Source: Callipepla californica brunnescens
Taxonomy: Eukaryota > Chordata > Aves > Galliformes > Odontophoridae
Length of the DNA: 64,000 nt
Assembly: GCA_023055505.1 (NCBI GenBank)
Contig: JALIRH010000044.1
Coordinates: forward strand, 2,604,001 to 2,668,000
Direction of reading: 5' to 3'
A program made the translations under genes and the position numbers. How positions within the stretch are numbered: the stretch's first letter is position 1; every line of letters begins with the position of its first letter. Positions 38,750 to 52,321 of this stretch are shown piece after piece. Below the pieces are notes generated by a model that worked only from the letters and a program-made list of their open reading frames with translations, searched no databases and was not told the DNA's origin.

Positions 38750-41654
38750 ACTTTTGCATGTGAAAAGTGCCTCAACAGAAAAGTGAACTTTCAAAGCATC
38801 AGCAAGTTGAGACTGAGAAGTCCATAGGGTGTTCTCTCATTTTTCAAATTCTTTACAAAGATTTGACTAATTTTCCCCAATATGTTTCTGAAGCATTTTT
38901 TCCTGCATGATTGGAAGGGACACAACTGCTGAGACATTTGTTAAGCTCAGCTGTGCAAATGTATTGTATTTCACCAGTTATTTTCTGCAACACAGGTACT
39001 CTGTATTTGTCTTCACATCCTCAGATGAGAAGAGAAACTTTTGACAAGGTATATTGGGATATTTGTCAAGACAATGACAGGCATTACTTGATCTTTTTCC
39101 ACCTCCTGACTTTTGAGCATGAAAGCTCTCATTTGATGCCAAAGATAATGAAAATCCTTATCCTCATTTCCCATTCCCTTCTCAAGTAAGAAATTTATCT
39201 GCTGATACCTTCTCAGCCATTAAGTTCAACTAATCAGAGTGCATCTTGACATTTTCCCAATGATTTTAGTAGTCTGACACTAAGAGGGACCAAACATATC
39301 ATTATATTTCAGGAACTGTTGTATCATTGAAGTCAGAACAAGCAAAAAGGATTCCTGTGTCAAAACAGCTACTAACAGTTCTAAAACTGTTTCTGTAGTT
39401 AGTTTTCTCCTGATGTACACATGTAAAGCTGCATGCCTTTCCCTTTCAGTGCTGAGAAACACCGGTTCTGAATAGCCAGGAGTTCACTGGTGGAAGAGAA
39501 CAAGGAGAAACTCAGAGGGCTGCCCTCAATGCTGACAGCAACGGCAGAACACTTGCATTGACTGAGTCTGCACAGCTTGGAGCAGCTGACACCAGAACTC
39601 TTGGAGATGTATCTGCTGATGGCAGGCCCACTCATCTCTAGCTCACAGAAGACAAATAGCATCACCCTCTATTCACTAAGCACATGGTGTGAGAATAAAC
39701 AAAAAGGAGACTTCTGGAAGAACAAGAAGGTACAGAGGCCGTAGTAGGGAGCCTACAACAGTAGCCACAACCTTGCAAGTAGTTTCTTCAGAGCACATAA
39801 AATAAGGGCCCAAAGACCTCTGGGTATTTACACTGCAGAGAGAACAGCTACTAAAAGTTTTAAAGAAAGGCTCACCACTTCTGGTGACACATTTTCCAGT
39901 GGTTTCTTCAGAGTATTTTCTGATTATTGGGCTATTAATTACTGAAGTCCATGAAAACTGGGAGAAAGCAGGAAAGGATTAGTGTGGAAGTTATTTTCAG
40001 TGAGATCAATTTTGTCAAGTTTTCAACTGTTATTTCCAAGGAAACATAAGATACCCAGGTTAATAATCTGTATCAAAGCTACCCAAGCACAGTAAAAATG
40101 AACCAGTAGTATTGAAAGCTGATAAATAAATGCAGTTTGTTTTGTCCCACACAGAGCAATAATCATAATGCTGGAACAACTGCAACCAGACAAAGAGGAA
40201 GTAGAGGAATAGGAAACAGGACAAAGGGAAGACTCAACAACTGAGAACCCTGAAGAAATGGGTTAATGACTTAAGGTGAAGACTATGGCAGACACAAATG
40301 AAATAAGAGGACAGACCATAATCGTTTAGGTAGATGAGTAAACAGACAGATGAAAACCAAAGATAGGAAGAAGAGGCAGAGGTAAGAATGAGAAGAGACT
40401 ACAGCCAGATAATGTTTTGAAGTATTGATAAGGACACAATGGTAAGTTTTAGATATGAAGACAGATTTGTTCATTTGTACTTTTTCTGTTTGGAAAAAAT
40501 ATTTTGTCCTCAACAGAAATAATATTATCCTTCCTCAGAAGCAGCATGCAGAAGCCTAAAAATTAAGGGTGGGGGGAGTGATAGAGAACTAAAAGCTTGA
40601 CCACTATACCAGGGAGGTTTCTCTTGGTTAAACCACTGGCTTATATCTGTTCATAGCATAGCTCAACCAGACAGACCTATCTGGCACAGGATTTACCTAG
40701 ACAAGAAAATAAAAATCCACTATAACTTCCTATTACCTCAGAGTGATGACATTTACTTAAGTATTCACACTAGGACTTTACTCATCATCATTAATGGTAT
40801 CCCTCCTGCAGAATCATTTTGAAGTCAGTTCTATTTTCTGTGCTGCCTGCCATCAGTTTTTCCTTAAAGTGAGACTCATATCAAGGAGTTAACTCTGCTT
40901 GCAAGGATTTGAGATTTGAAATAATGAAATCTGTAGGAGGGAGCTAAAGAGAAAGGGAACCTGGAACAGCAGTATGACAAATGCCTTAGAAGGTATCTTT
41001 GCAACTGATACTTTATAACTTATTTAAAATAGGCACTAGACAATAAAGTATTTTTAATGCCATCTTTTATAGATACATACAGACCATTTCCATGACTTTC
41101 ATTGAGTCACAGAGCCTCTTTAAAAAGTACTTCAGAATTAGCGAAAAAAAGACAAACAATAAAACATTCACATATGGTGGCAACCATTACACAAGTTGGT
41201 TCTTCACACCATTATCCCTTATACAAAAGAGAAACAGAGGATGTGAAATTTCCTATTAAGGTCAAGAATGAAAAATATTGACAAAGTGGCAAAATAGTGA
41301 AATTACTGCCAGCTAAGGATCACATTCTAACAATAAGAGCATTATATTGCCACAGTCTCCTAAGAGTGCATTAGTAACATGGGAGAACAATGAAGTGGAG
41401 CATTGTGGTAGACAAAATGACTCTGAGGGAAAGCTAAAAATATCCATCAAATCTTTTATTTTCAATCATTTATTTCTCAGAAAAGTTGGAAACAAAGCTC
41501 AGCAAGAAACACACAATCATACCAGTCTTCCCAGAAAGGGCATGAATCCACAGGCTACCATTTGAGTCAGAACTATATTAATAGTGTTGCTCTTCAGGAC
41601 ACAAAAGCAACAGCAATAACATTTTTGTATGACAAAGGCAGAAGTCATTACAGG

Positions 41655-41672
41655 AAAAAAAAAAAAAAAAAA
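41655..41672. repeat. Poly(A) tract
   Basis: Eighteen uninterrupted A. No recognisable retrocopy or target-site duplication next to it. Confidence 0.9.
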
Positions 41673-42651
41673 GAGACTGGTTCTCAAGGTTACGTCTTAC
41701 CACAGTACAAACTGTTTCATTTGCTATATAAGTTTTGTAGTAAAATAGCTTGAAGTTGACATAAAGGAGCATTAACTCATCATTTATATAGGGGGAATGG
41801 AAAACAGGTTGTGAGAGATCCTTGGGAAGCCAATATTTATCTTGAAAAAGATTTTAAGAACAACTGATTGCTGTAAGAAGAGCATCCATAACAGAAAAGT
41901 GTTTGTTCTGCTTGTAGCAAGAACTCTAACCTACCCAAGTTCTGTTTGCCCACTGTCTTTGCCTTTCCTACACACAGTTCTCGTTATTCCTAAAGCAATT
42001 GATATTCAGACTGTATTTCTGCCAAAAAAGCTTGAAACATACCAATAAGTAACAACTATCTACTCACTGGGACACACTCCTATCTTTTCTCATGACAATC
42101 AAGCAGTGAATTCTGAAGGTTAGATACAGATTGATTATACACAGGATTGTGAGGGATGTGCAACACAGCACAGACTGGATATAAATTGGAGAAGATAGAA
42201 TAGTCTGAGCCAAGAGAAAATTGAACCATTGCATCATAAATAGATACTATTTGGCTGAGGAGATGCACTTACTCATCAGGGCTAAAATCCAGAGTTATGA
42301 CAGTAAATCACTTAACTGGCATGTGATGCAACATAAAACATTACACAATTATACGAACCACCCTTCCCAAGAAGCAGAGAGGAACACCACTATAGAATCC
42401 TCAAGTATGAGATCTCTAGCACCTAAAGGCTCTTAAGACTTCCTGCCAGTTGCGTGCATGAGCTGTAAAGGACCATTTTGTCGTACATGCCAATGGCCCA
42501 AGTTTAAGAATGCCTGGATGTATCAGGGCATGATACAAGGGACAGACAAAGAAACAAGCTCTGGGCTTCGATATGAGCCAAGAGGGCATAATTCTACCTA
42601 ACTGTACAACCCAGAAACTTCAGTTCTCATTACTTCCTCTTGACAGACATA

Positions 42652-43190
42652 GGTCACTCCAAAAGTAATGTCTCAGTTCCATGAAAAATAGATATAAAGA
42701 GCACAGTAACACTAGTTGATAGAGAAAATTCTTACCTACAAAACACTTTTTCAAACACTATCACCACCATTAGCCAATTCACATAGATGACCTGGCCAAG
42801 ACTCTTCTTATTTCATGGTGTGACAGCTGTGTATGACCATATATATGATTTATCTTTCACATCACTGCCACCACTGCTGAAATGCACCACCCACCACCTC
42901 ACTGTGCTCACATACACCGTTAAGGGTCCACAAACATTCAGCAAGCATCGATGAATGTCAATAGTGGCTTTTTTTTATTTTTATTTTTTACATGGAGGAA
43001 TTCAGTGATGCACTTCTATATCAGACACCATTCCGTCAGACTGTCCCTCTGCTGCCACCCACCACACAGCATCAAAACTTAACAACATTAGTAGGAAGGT
43101 TCAGACTCCACTGCTGTGCCACCACCGTCTGCATTCTGTTGTCATGGGCCAACAGTATAAAATAGGAGGCATTATTTTTGGAGCAGCCCT
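42652..43190 (-). mobile_element. Non-autonomous mariner element (Galluhop-like), best-preserved copy
   Basis: About 540 bases, reverse orientation relative to the other copies. Ends are GGTCACTCCAAAAGTAATGT and the complementary AGGAGGCATTATTTTTGGAG, CAGCCCT, flanked by TA. The terminal repeats are closest to the canonical form. No transposase frame survives. The interior carries a T-rich run near 42971-42988 absent from the sister copies. Confidence 0.88.
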
Positions 43191-46100
43191 TATATAAGAA
43201 GCCTTAAGTAGAAGTCCCTGAAAACAGAGGTACAGAGCTAATTATGTCATGAAGGACAAAGGAAAGGTCTTGCTTCCTCACTTATTTTAAAAGACCAAAA
43301 ATGCACTTAGTTTACAAAAATAAGTCATCCCAAATAAGACCCTATTGAAGTTCAGAGATGACTGTTCTAAGAGAAATCATTTTATAAGCTACTCCTCTGC
43401 AAAACTGGTAACTATACGGTCATGCTTCTGATTCTTTTTAACCTCAGAATGTATTAGTGAAAGTCAATATTTTTTCAGTATTAAGATGAGATAATATGGA
43501 GTAAATTTAATTTCACATTATTTATATTATTACATTAGATTAAATGAAGTGTGGTTCAGCAGTGCTGCTTACACAGAATTCATCAGGCAGCATAACACTA
43601 CTTACAGTGAAAACAGCACAAGGGAAAACTGAAGTTATTGCCTGATCTGCAGACCAGGAGCACACACAACTAATATAAAAATGACAGCTAAGTGTTTATA
43701 AGTGTTATCTTAAAAAAAAGGAGTGCATAATGTGAACATTTTCACAATGCATTGTGGAGCTATAGCACTTGAAAGGATAGCAGGCCTAGCCCATCAGCAG
43801 AAAGGCATAGCAGCACTGCAGATGGAATCACATTGCTGGTTCCTCCCCTGTAGCCACTGAAATCTCACAGTCCGTGAAAATACAACAGTGCTGCAAAGGA
43901 TAGATTATGTTTTCCCTGCTATTAGCTGTGACATACATAGGCATAATAAAGGTGATGGGAGCTCTTTAGTGACAAAGCAGAGCTGAATGGTTCTAAATAA
44001 GCAATTTGCAGGATATAATTGAAGGAATCACATAATCAGTGCATTTGTATCAGCAGTATTCTGAGAGTAGGCATTATAAAAATATACATTTCAGAGACAA
44101 ATGATACAGCTTCAGCTGATTTATGTATTTAAGTTCTGAAACTTGATTGGTATTAAAACTACTGATACATATACACCCTCTGTGAGAGGCTGTTACTATG
44201 TACTTTCACTTCCAGCAAAACTCTCCAATGCACGTATGCTTGCTTGTTCTGTGCAAGGCTTCTGCTGAGGAGGTGGGACTTCTGCTGGAATAGCTGAAGT
44301 AAATACAACCACAGCAGCAGCCCAGTCAGAGCTCTTCCACTCCCAGACCCAGCACTTGCCCTGCCTACACAAAAATACCAGAGTAGATATTCCAGCCCTC
44401 TATAGGAAGCTGGCTTTCCTTGCCCCAAAATCCTTCAACATCTTCAGTGGTCTAATGCACATATACCATCATCCCCAGTGTGCTAGAAGATCAACGAAAA
44501 GGAGAAACGACAAGGCCCTCTAAGCCCCTATGACTGCATGCTAAGTATTTTGTCTCAAGGAATTGTCAACTCAGATTTCAGCTGCATGGCTGTTGCTGAC
44601 ACTTCTTCCAGCCACCTGTACAGCACACAGTTGAAGTTTAGAGTTTGTTCAGTTGTATTGCCAGCAGTTCTACTTCTCAAAATGCAGCATTTGCTCTTAT
44701 GTGATACTCATTCCCAGAAAGAGAGTCAAGAAAGGGTTTTGCACGTGAACCTGAGCAATCTCAACCCAGGAGGAAACAGGAAAAAATATAATACCCATTT
44801 ATAAAACTTATTTAGATTCATTTTGTGTTTAATAAGCATACATAGAAAAGCAGCTGCTTAAATTCCTTATTAACAAATCTGAATAAAACTGTATGTGTAA
44901 TAAATGCATAAACCAGTAGGTAAAAACCAGGAAGATCTCTATTTATACAGTACATTTGATCTTTTAATCCTGTCAGTCATATCAGTACCTGCATCATATG
45001 AAGTTATGTGCATATACACACAGGCATCCAGCTACGGAAATCAGAAGAGGACAGAACCAGAGAGATCATGCTAAACGTAGTGGGTTTTATTTTTATGTTA
45101 GAAAAAGCTAATCTTAAAAGTTATGTAGAAGTATAATTAAGTAGCAATAGTAGGGTCAAATATTACTTAGATTCAGAACTGTGAATACTACAGTTACCTT
45201 GGCAACATCTGCTTCTCTCTCTGTGTAGATTTAATCTATGTGAAGTGAGAGAAAACTCAACTGAAGGCTTTCAGAAACGTTTTTGTTCTATAACTGAAGC
45301 CATGAAAAAAATTAAAATATAATCTTAGTGGACAAATGTCACTCTATACATTAAAAGTGTGTGTTTTTGATAATTAAGTTTCATGAATGAATGCCAAAAT
45401 AACTGAAAACATTTTAAGTAAATGTCTTGGCCAAATTAGCTGCCAAAATTATTTTAATACTATGATTAATATTCAAATGAATTGTGCCTGAGATAATAAA
45501 CCAGTTCACATGCAAGTTCATCTCAGCATCTCAGAAAACAAAGAAAACTCAAACCAAGAAATAAGATAATTGTGTAGTGGAATTCTGGTAGGTACATTGA
45601 GAGCACCAGACTGACAAGATCTATTTGTTTTCTAAGCCCATTGGGTCATGCTCTGAGATATTTTGGAGTTAATGGAACACAGCCCAATAAACTACCTCTG
45701 GTCACTTGTTTAATGTAGTACTGTAGCTGGAGAAATTACATTATTGAATTTGTTTTCATTCAGTGGTAATTTTTACTGCTGTCAAAATCTTTTGGCATAA
45801 ATAAGTCAAAAAGCAAGTTTGTATCTAGGAAGAGAGAGTACTATATTAAAATGCACTAACATATTCTTGCTGCAAAATGGAAAGAACAATTATCAGATTG
45901 GAGCAAAGAACAAAATGACATTTCTGAGGCATTAATCTTTACAAGATGCTAAATTACAAGTAAAACCTCAAGAAAAAAAATAAATTAGTCATACTGTCAT
46001 TTTCTCAAGAAATGAGAGTGACTAAGCTAATTGGATCACAGAATATACTGAGGACATGGTTCTCCAGGAAGCCTGGTGAATTTGTCAGTAAGAGCCAGTG

Positions 46101-49100
46101 AACACAGCTGCTTTTCCATAGAAGACAAAAATCAGTCACTCATTTATTTTTATCTCTACCCAAGCCAGTCTTGAGTAACAAGACGGGATCCTGAAGGACA
46201 TAAGAACGGGGCACCACATGTATTTTTGGAGCAAGGTGTGAAAAAAGGATTTGACTGTATGAGTTCATAGAAAACATAATAATCTCCCTAATTACATGGA
46301 AAATAGAAGCATCTGGTTCTACGTATACTAAAAATAGATTAAAAACTTAAGGCTCGTAACGCCACTGGTGATATCTATCCATTTGGATAATTACTGAACA
46401 TATATTAGATCCTGAATACTCAATTTCATTGTTTGGCTGTACTTCTACACCGTAATTATTCATAACATTCAAATTAGAGACTATCAAAGTCTCCACCCAA
46501 TCACTGTGATCTTTCTTTATTATTCTATTAAAAAAGGCCATGTGTGTAATCGCTTCATGTGTCTTTGGAAAAAAAAGTACCATTTACTCTTACCCAAATG
46601 CAAATTACCATTTCAAAACTGAAGTTGTAACTATTTTCCTGTAGTGACAATCCATAGTTTGCTGTTCACAAACCAATGACTTCTCCAGATTTTTTTGTTG
46701 CTATTGGTTTTGAATAAGCATTTAAGAAGACTTCCCTCACCTGGTCTGTTGAGAGAGGAAGCACCTTCAGAAGTGTTGGTCATATCTATGTAGACCAGGG
46801 ACCCAACCCCTGAATCACAGCTGCTCCTAAATTGCCTGGTGCCTGCATATAAAATTCTCCTGCCCCTGAGGATGAGCAGGCAGTACTCAGACCTGCTGCC
46901 AAGACGTAACCAAGACAGCTTTAGTTACAGTTCAGTGTAAATCTCATATTCTCTATTTGCCAGATCACAGAAGTGATGTTAGGCATGGCCCTCGGAGGAG
47001 GCTTCTTGCCCACTCCAACAGGACTGTGCTGGAACAAGGTCACAGCAACCCCACACCTGTGTTTTAATCTCATACACAACTGTGATTTACAGGATATATT
47101 TTCTTATACTTTTGTAAGATCTTCCACATAGAAATGCTCTCCACCCTCATCCTCTGAGAATTTTATCTAAACAGCTCTGTTAATTGCAAATAAAGGCTGA
47201 CAGGTGATGTCAGTACTGTACCATGATCCTGAGTTTGGTAGTAATCAAGAAGAAATATTTCTCTTTTAATGCTGGTCTCCTTAAGTGGCACACAAGAGAA
47301 TCTATAGATGGTACTTCCAGCAGCACAGAGTCATCACAGTCGCAACAGAGATCAAATAGAAACACCTGACTTTGATCTAGCAGGGCTCATAGCAACAAAA
47401 AACAGATCTACTGATAAAAACTGCTGTTTTTGAAAGACAGAACTGTCTTCCCTCCACTTCTGCACCCCCAAGACTCTTATTTCTAGCTCATAGTTGCAAG
47501 TAGTTTGGCAATTAAGTTTCTGTAACATTTCTGTGAGAGAAGTGGCAGAGGAATTATACCCCTCATGCAAATCATGTGTTTCAACCAACAACCTGGTATT
47601 TCAGAATGTCACATTAGATGGAAAATTGTTGTTATTTCCCTCACAGGCTGCTTGCAAAGGAATTACAAAATTAACAGGTTTGACAGAGATCTCAACAGAA
47701 AGCTGCACCCCACATCACCTATGGATCCTCCAATTCCCCATCTCATTTACACTTCACATAATTGTTCCAAGCACATTTCCCCCAGAACAAAATATTTATT
47801 TCAAATCCATTCCTGCATTTTCTGGTTCTAAACCACTAACCACATTAAGTAATTCATCTGCTCAGACTCCCCACAGGTATCTTCGTGCTATCTCAAGGTC
47901 ACTTGGATGCACACAAACCCAGCATGCAGCCTTATTTGTCACCTTTGTAACATCATCTGGCAAGGCTGCCCTCTCCTCACAGTCCCCGACACCACATACT
48001 GTGATCCAAACTCAGATGTGAGGAGACATGGAACTGGAATGGATTCTTCAGCTTCAGCACACAGATGCTTTTTCCAGCCCAAAGGAGTTCGCCAACTTTA
48101 AATTAGTCAGGCAATTTTCTTCCTCAGATGGCCTAAGCTTTAAGCAGCAGCTCCACTGCATTAACACTCATAAACAAACAGGTATTCCCCCACTTTAAGG
48201 GGCACTAGATGACAGAGGCAGCCAGCAGACATTGTACCAGAATCACTTTAAGATATCTGTATTTCAGCTATCTGTGCAAACTGTTGCTGGACCAGCACCA
48301 CCTTCTGTGCTGAGTGGTAAGAACAACTCTGCAGACAGCACAGGAAAAGCAATCCCAGATTCAAGCAGAATTGTCTTTCTGGTCATAAGACAAATCTCAT
48401 CCTTTTCCATTGCTTTCTTCCACCTGCTCAGCCAATTCAGCGGCAGCAATACAGTATTCTCACCATGCTTGCAGCACATTGTATAAAACAGTGTGGTCTT
48501 TGCTCCTCAGCATGTTTATCACTAACAAAAGATGCACTACAGGAATAAGTTGGTAGGGTCCTGGAAAATACCCTCCAAAGTGTTCAGTAACCTTCAAATG
48601 TGTTATCTTAGTCACTGAATCCTCAACTATCTGGTCCAAAATCTTTCCCCTCTTCAACTCTTCAGCCCCAGCCACAAACAATGAAAAAATGGAAGGTAGA
48701 ACAAAAGTAGAAACTTATTCCCATTTCTTCTATCTGAATCAGTTTTGCTTTCATTTTCAGTTTTCTGTTATATTCAAAGCAGTGAAGAGTTGGCAAGACT
48801 AGGCTTCATGTTATAGAAACTGCTGAACTCCTACACCACATTATCCCCAATTTTAAGTATTGGTGTTTCTTTCCCTTTTGTGAAAAAGGCAGGCACTCTC
48901 CCTCTGAAGCTTCAATAAGAACAAAAACATCAGTGAAGTTCTGTTTATAGACTCCCACTTACACACAAAACATTGCATCAGGCTGCACACAAATAGCTAG
49001 TTATTAAGTTGCTCTATAGTTTAGAATTTATGAAATTGGACATGCCAGCTTAATACCACTACTTTATTTTTCACTCCTTATGTCAGTAGAGTCTAGTCTG

Positions 49101-50519
49101 ACCTTGGAGAGAATTCAGACCTAGTGCACTAACTTCTTCACAAATTTTAACAGATTTCCTAGGAAGACACATCATTTAATCTCTTGGGAAGTTCTCTACA
49201 TATTGTTGCAAATAGTCTCTCATCCTGGTCATTTAAGATGCAAATGTGGCCCTGCTATTTAGAGCACCAAAATCTGAAGCCTCCCTGCCATGGCTACTTG
49301 AATCTCCTACTTGCTCACTTGCACTTTTCCACTCCTTCCTGATTCCCAGTCCAATTTCAAAAGCAGTGCTATAAAGCACTCAAGTCATAGAACCCAGGTT
49401 TGAACACCTCATATCAGCCTCCCCATTGTTCCCTCACCAGCTGAGGGCTGTACTGGTTTCTAGTAGACATTTGGAAGGTCCTTCAGGAGACCTTGTTCGT
49501 AGTCAGGCAACACTGTGTCTCTTACAACTCACGGTTGACAGCAATACGTGCTAGTGATTTTGGACAGACTTAGCATACTCTGCATCAGGTTTCAGTATGC
49601 GTATGAAGCAGTTAAAGTACTGTCCCACTAGCACACATCCATAGCAACATTTATCTGCATGAGACTGAAACCCAGGACACCTAATGAGAAGAAACTGTTG
49701 GAACAGTGAGACAGTGATAGCTCACTTCCTACATAAATGCATCAGATTTGTGCCCTTTTTGACTCTGCCTACCCACATCATCAAACAAGCAAAGCAAACA
49801 ACACATCTTCAAAAAAAAAACAAAAAACCCAAAAAACACCAAACATACACTAAAAAGTAGAATGTTATTAACATTGCTCGCAATAATTAGGAAAAGGTTT
49901 ATCCTACATTTATTGATTTTTTTTAATATTATTATTTTTAATCTGCATTAGATTAAGGCAACATGTGCACACAGTAGCAACATAGACAAACTGATCCAAA
50001 TTCTTCCCACTGCATTTCAGTAGCTATCCAGTTTCTCCTCACATGCATCACAAATACATATTGTATTACAGTGCTACTGAGGTATCAAATCACAGAGTAA
50101 CTGTGGAATCTAGCTTCTGTATTTGAGCTCTCAGTATCACAGGCACAACAAACTAAAGAAGAGGCTCTCCATTTACCAGCAGTGCTACAAGTAAAAGCAG
50201 AAATCTGTGTAGTATACAGAGAAAAAAAGTGCAAAGCACTTATCCTGTTACAAAGGTTTAGCAACAAACAAAAGGTAGTCTCCTATAGAGTTAGTTGTTG
50301 AAGTTGAAGAATTAAGTAGTGGCATATATTTTAAAAAAAGGACTTAATACTTTCTGAGTGTATGAGAACTTAGAACTACAAAGATTCAAAAACCTACAAG
50401 CCTATGGTCTCAAAGCTTTGGTCATCAGAGTTAAATTTGTGTCTAAGTTTCCACAACTGTTTTCTCCGTTATATCCTAGAAGAAACCTAGATAAGTTTAA
50501 AACTGGGTTCAGTACTCAC
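43191..50519. other. Long stretch with no called gene; open block at 47.4-48.7 kb
   Basis: Mostly AT-rich without recognised repeats. The exception is 47.35-48.70 kb, where base composition is more even and both strands carry unusually long frames: plus 47494-48021, 175 codons, the longest in the window; minus 48460-48681. No motif was recognised, so it may be an old retroelement or chance. Minus 46347-46583 has a good acceptor (TACTTTTTTTTTCCAAAG) and a fair donor (TTCA then GTAATT), but its phase 0 does not fit between exons E and H. Confidence 0.4.
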
Positions 50520-50603
50520 TTAAATCTAAAATAACTTGATTTTTGGCTTTGTAGACACGATATAGAAAATTTTGAATAATGTAGAAACAACCCTTCACGT
50601 TCT
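50520..50603 (-). CDS. Candidate exon E, REJ-type region
   Basis: Strong splice borders on both sides: acceptor CCTCTGCAATGTTTCTAGCAG, donor GTGAGT after TTTAA. The 84-base segment is open in phase 1 to phase 1 and reads VKGCFYIIQNFLYRVYKA then KNQVILDL. The FLYRVY step followed by a polar run and VIL fits the conserved PL-x-Y-x-F/Y part of REJ modules in polycystin-1 relatives. Upstream exon B ends in phase 1, giving Glu at the joint, and exon H starts in phase 1, giving Ser. One of the better-supported exons here. Confidence 0.55.
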
Positions 50604-52042
50604 CTGCTAGAAACATTGCAGAGGTATCTGTGTTAAACCCAACAAGAGGGCAAAACAACTATACAGACTGAGAGTGAGGTTGCAAAACATCATATTTCCC
50701 ACATTATACTACAGAGGCCCTTGAATATTTTTGAATGACCACATACTAGAATTTTCATTTACAATTAAATGAGAAAAACAAATAATACTGCTTAATAATT
50801 GGCTAAATAAATATCCTTTTATTTACCTGCAAAAATATTTTGAAAACTAATTCCTGAAGTATTAACAATAAATAATATACTGCTTGCATGAAAGCCCAAG
50901 ATCAACAACGAAATTCAGGGAATCCCTCATCAAATAATCTCTTCCATGGTACCAAACACAAAGACCAACAGAATAAGAAAAGCATTCGGTCCTCTCATCG
51001 GTTGCAGAAATATCTGTTCTTTGAAAGTCTCACTTCAGTTTTTGTGGAAACAGAACACTCTTTGAAATGAAATAAAGTTCTACAAAATGCAGGCTAAAGA
51101 ATGATCACAGAACCCGAAACACCTCTGGTATTTTTATCTCTTTCTGTACCACAGAAGATAAAGCCTACATCACAAGTCACTTTAGAAACCCCCTAGACAA
51201 CCAGCAAAACATTTTGCAAATGAGGATTCCGAGCACAAGGAAAAATAATAACCTCCTGAGGAAAAAAGTTTAATTAAGGATAAAGAAGAAATTAATCGTA
51301 ACAGTGATTATGTAGATGCTGACCAAGCACTTACCTCCCAGAGGACTGGATCTGCAGTGCTTCCAGCAATGCCTTCAGCAGTACAGGCCTTCACCAGCAG
51401 CTGCTCCCCCAAAGCCTTCCTCCGTCACTTGTAACCACACAAAGCAGACACAACAATATACCTCCCCACCACACATCCTTTTTCTCCAGCAGCAGAAGAC
51501 CTATCTAGCTTTTGGCTTCAGCTGTCAGCAGTCTCCATCAGTTCTATCATTCATCATCACTAACACCTGAACAACCTCACTGCCTCAGATCACACCTGCA
51601 GCAGTACCTGCTAACCCCAATACCTTCAATCAGCTTACCTCAGTTCATAGTTCTGCTGGCTACATACAAGCAGCAGGGTCTGGTTCCTTTGCTGCATTTT
51701 GGAAGGCCTCCAGAAGATGCAGGCAGAAAATTGAGGAGAAAATCAAGGAGCTTTTAGGGGTGAAAGGGGATGTTTTCAACTTGTACAAGATCTTACACTT
51801 TAAGAGTGCGAACAACAAGAGTCCATCTTAGTCTCTAAATAACATAGATTTTAATGAAACTCTGCTGTTTGGAAATAAACAGTTTTTCCCTTTCTTGATC
51901 CAGAATTCTGGAAAACTGGGAAAAGAAAACTCAAAGTATTTCTTCCTGCATCGATCAATTGAGCAATTATATCTTTCAATATACTCCTTATTTTTTCTTT
52001 ATCAAATAAATTCTCAGTGACATATTAGTGTTAATTATTTAC
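50604..52042. other. Intron-like stretch with a Gln/Ser/Pro-rich open block
   Basis: Between exons E and B. At 51.32-51.77 kb the composition changes to CAG/CAC/TCC-rich, and two plus-strand frames of 81-84 codons overlap. One frame is rich in Gln, Ser and Pro. No known element was recognised. Confidence 0.4.
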
Positions 52043-52217
52043 CTTGTAACAAGTTAGAAACCACAAGCAGAAAATTTCTCTTGACGTTTATGGGCAATAT
52101 TACAGTACAGATTATGAGACAGGAATGCAGCATGCTTGACATTATGGGTTTTTGGTCTTCGCATGCCCTCTGCTGCCATCCTATATGGAACCAGGTGTGT
52201 TCACTCATTTGAATACT
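52043..52217 (-). CDS. Candidate exon B, REJ-type region
   Basis: Good acceptor (TTGCTTCTAAGTTTACAG) and donor (CAAG then GTAAAT). The open frame gives MSEHTWFHIGWQQRACED, then a hydrophobic run CLIICTVILPINV and NFLLVVSNLLQ. It enters in phase 0 and leaves in phase 1, matching exon A before it and exon E after it. The intron to exon A is only about 104 bases. Four features agree (two splice sites, two phases), so a real exon is more likely than chance. The sequence is diverged enough that the REJ assignment rests mainly on the neighbours. Confidence 0.55.
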
Positions 52218-52321
52218 CTGTAAACTTAGAAGCAAATTACATTATTTTGCTGTTTCTATCTGCACTTGTTTACAAGTTTCCAAGCCAGTGAAACACCCTC
52301 ATTGGAGTTATCCTTTCTTAC

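Larger units (their letters stand above)
35637..42651. other. Long non-coding stretch, probably intronic
   Basis: No recognised transposon. Homopolymer tracts lie at 38.73 and 41.66 kb. Two minus-strand frames look more protein-like than average (36831-37064 and 39399-39665) but lack a good donor. The latter begins after a fair acceptor and is rich in Ser and Cys; it is discussed under findings. Confidence 0.4.

Noticed and set aside
41655..41672. Poly(A) tract as the end of a processed retrocopy.
   Set aside because: No coding or retroelement body upstream and no flanking target duplication.
46347..46583. Minus-strand frame with good acceptor (THEAITHMAFFNRIIKK).
   Set aside because: Phase 0 to 0 does not fit between exons E and H, and no homology was recognised.
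50161..50211. Minus-strand 28-base segment with a superb acceptor and GTAAAT donor.
   Set aside because: The phase required after exon E puts a stop codon in it, so it cannot belong to this chain.
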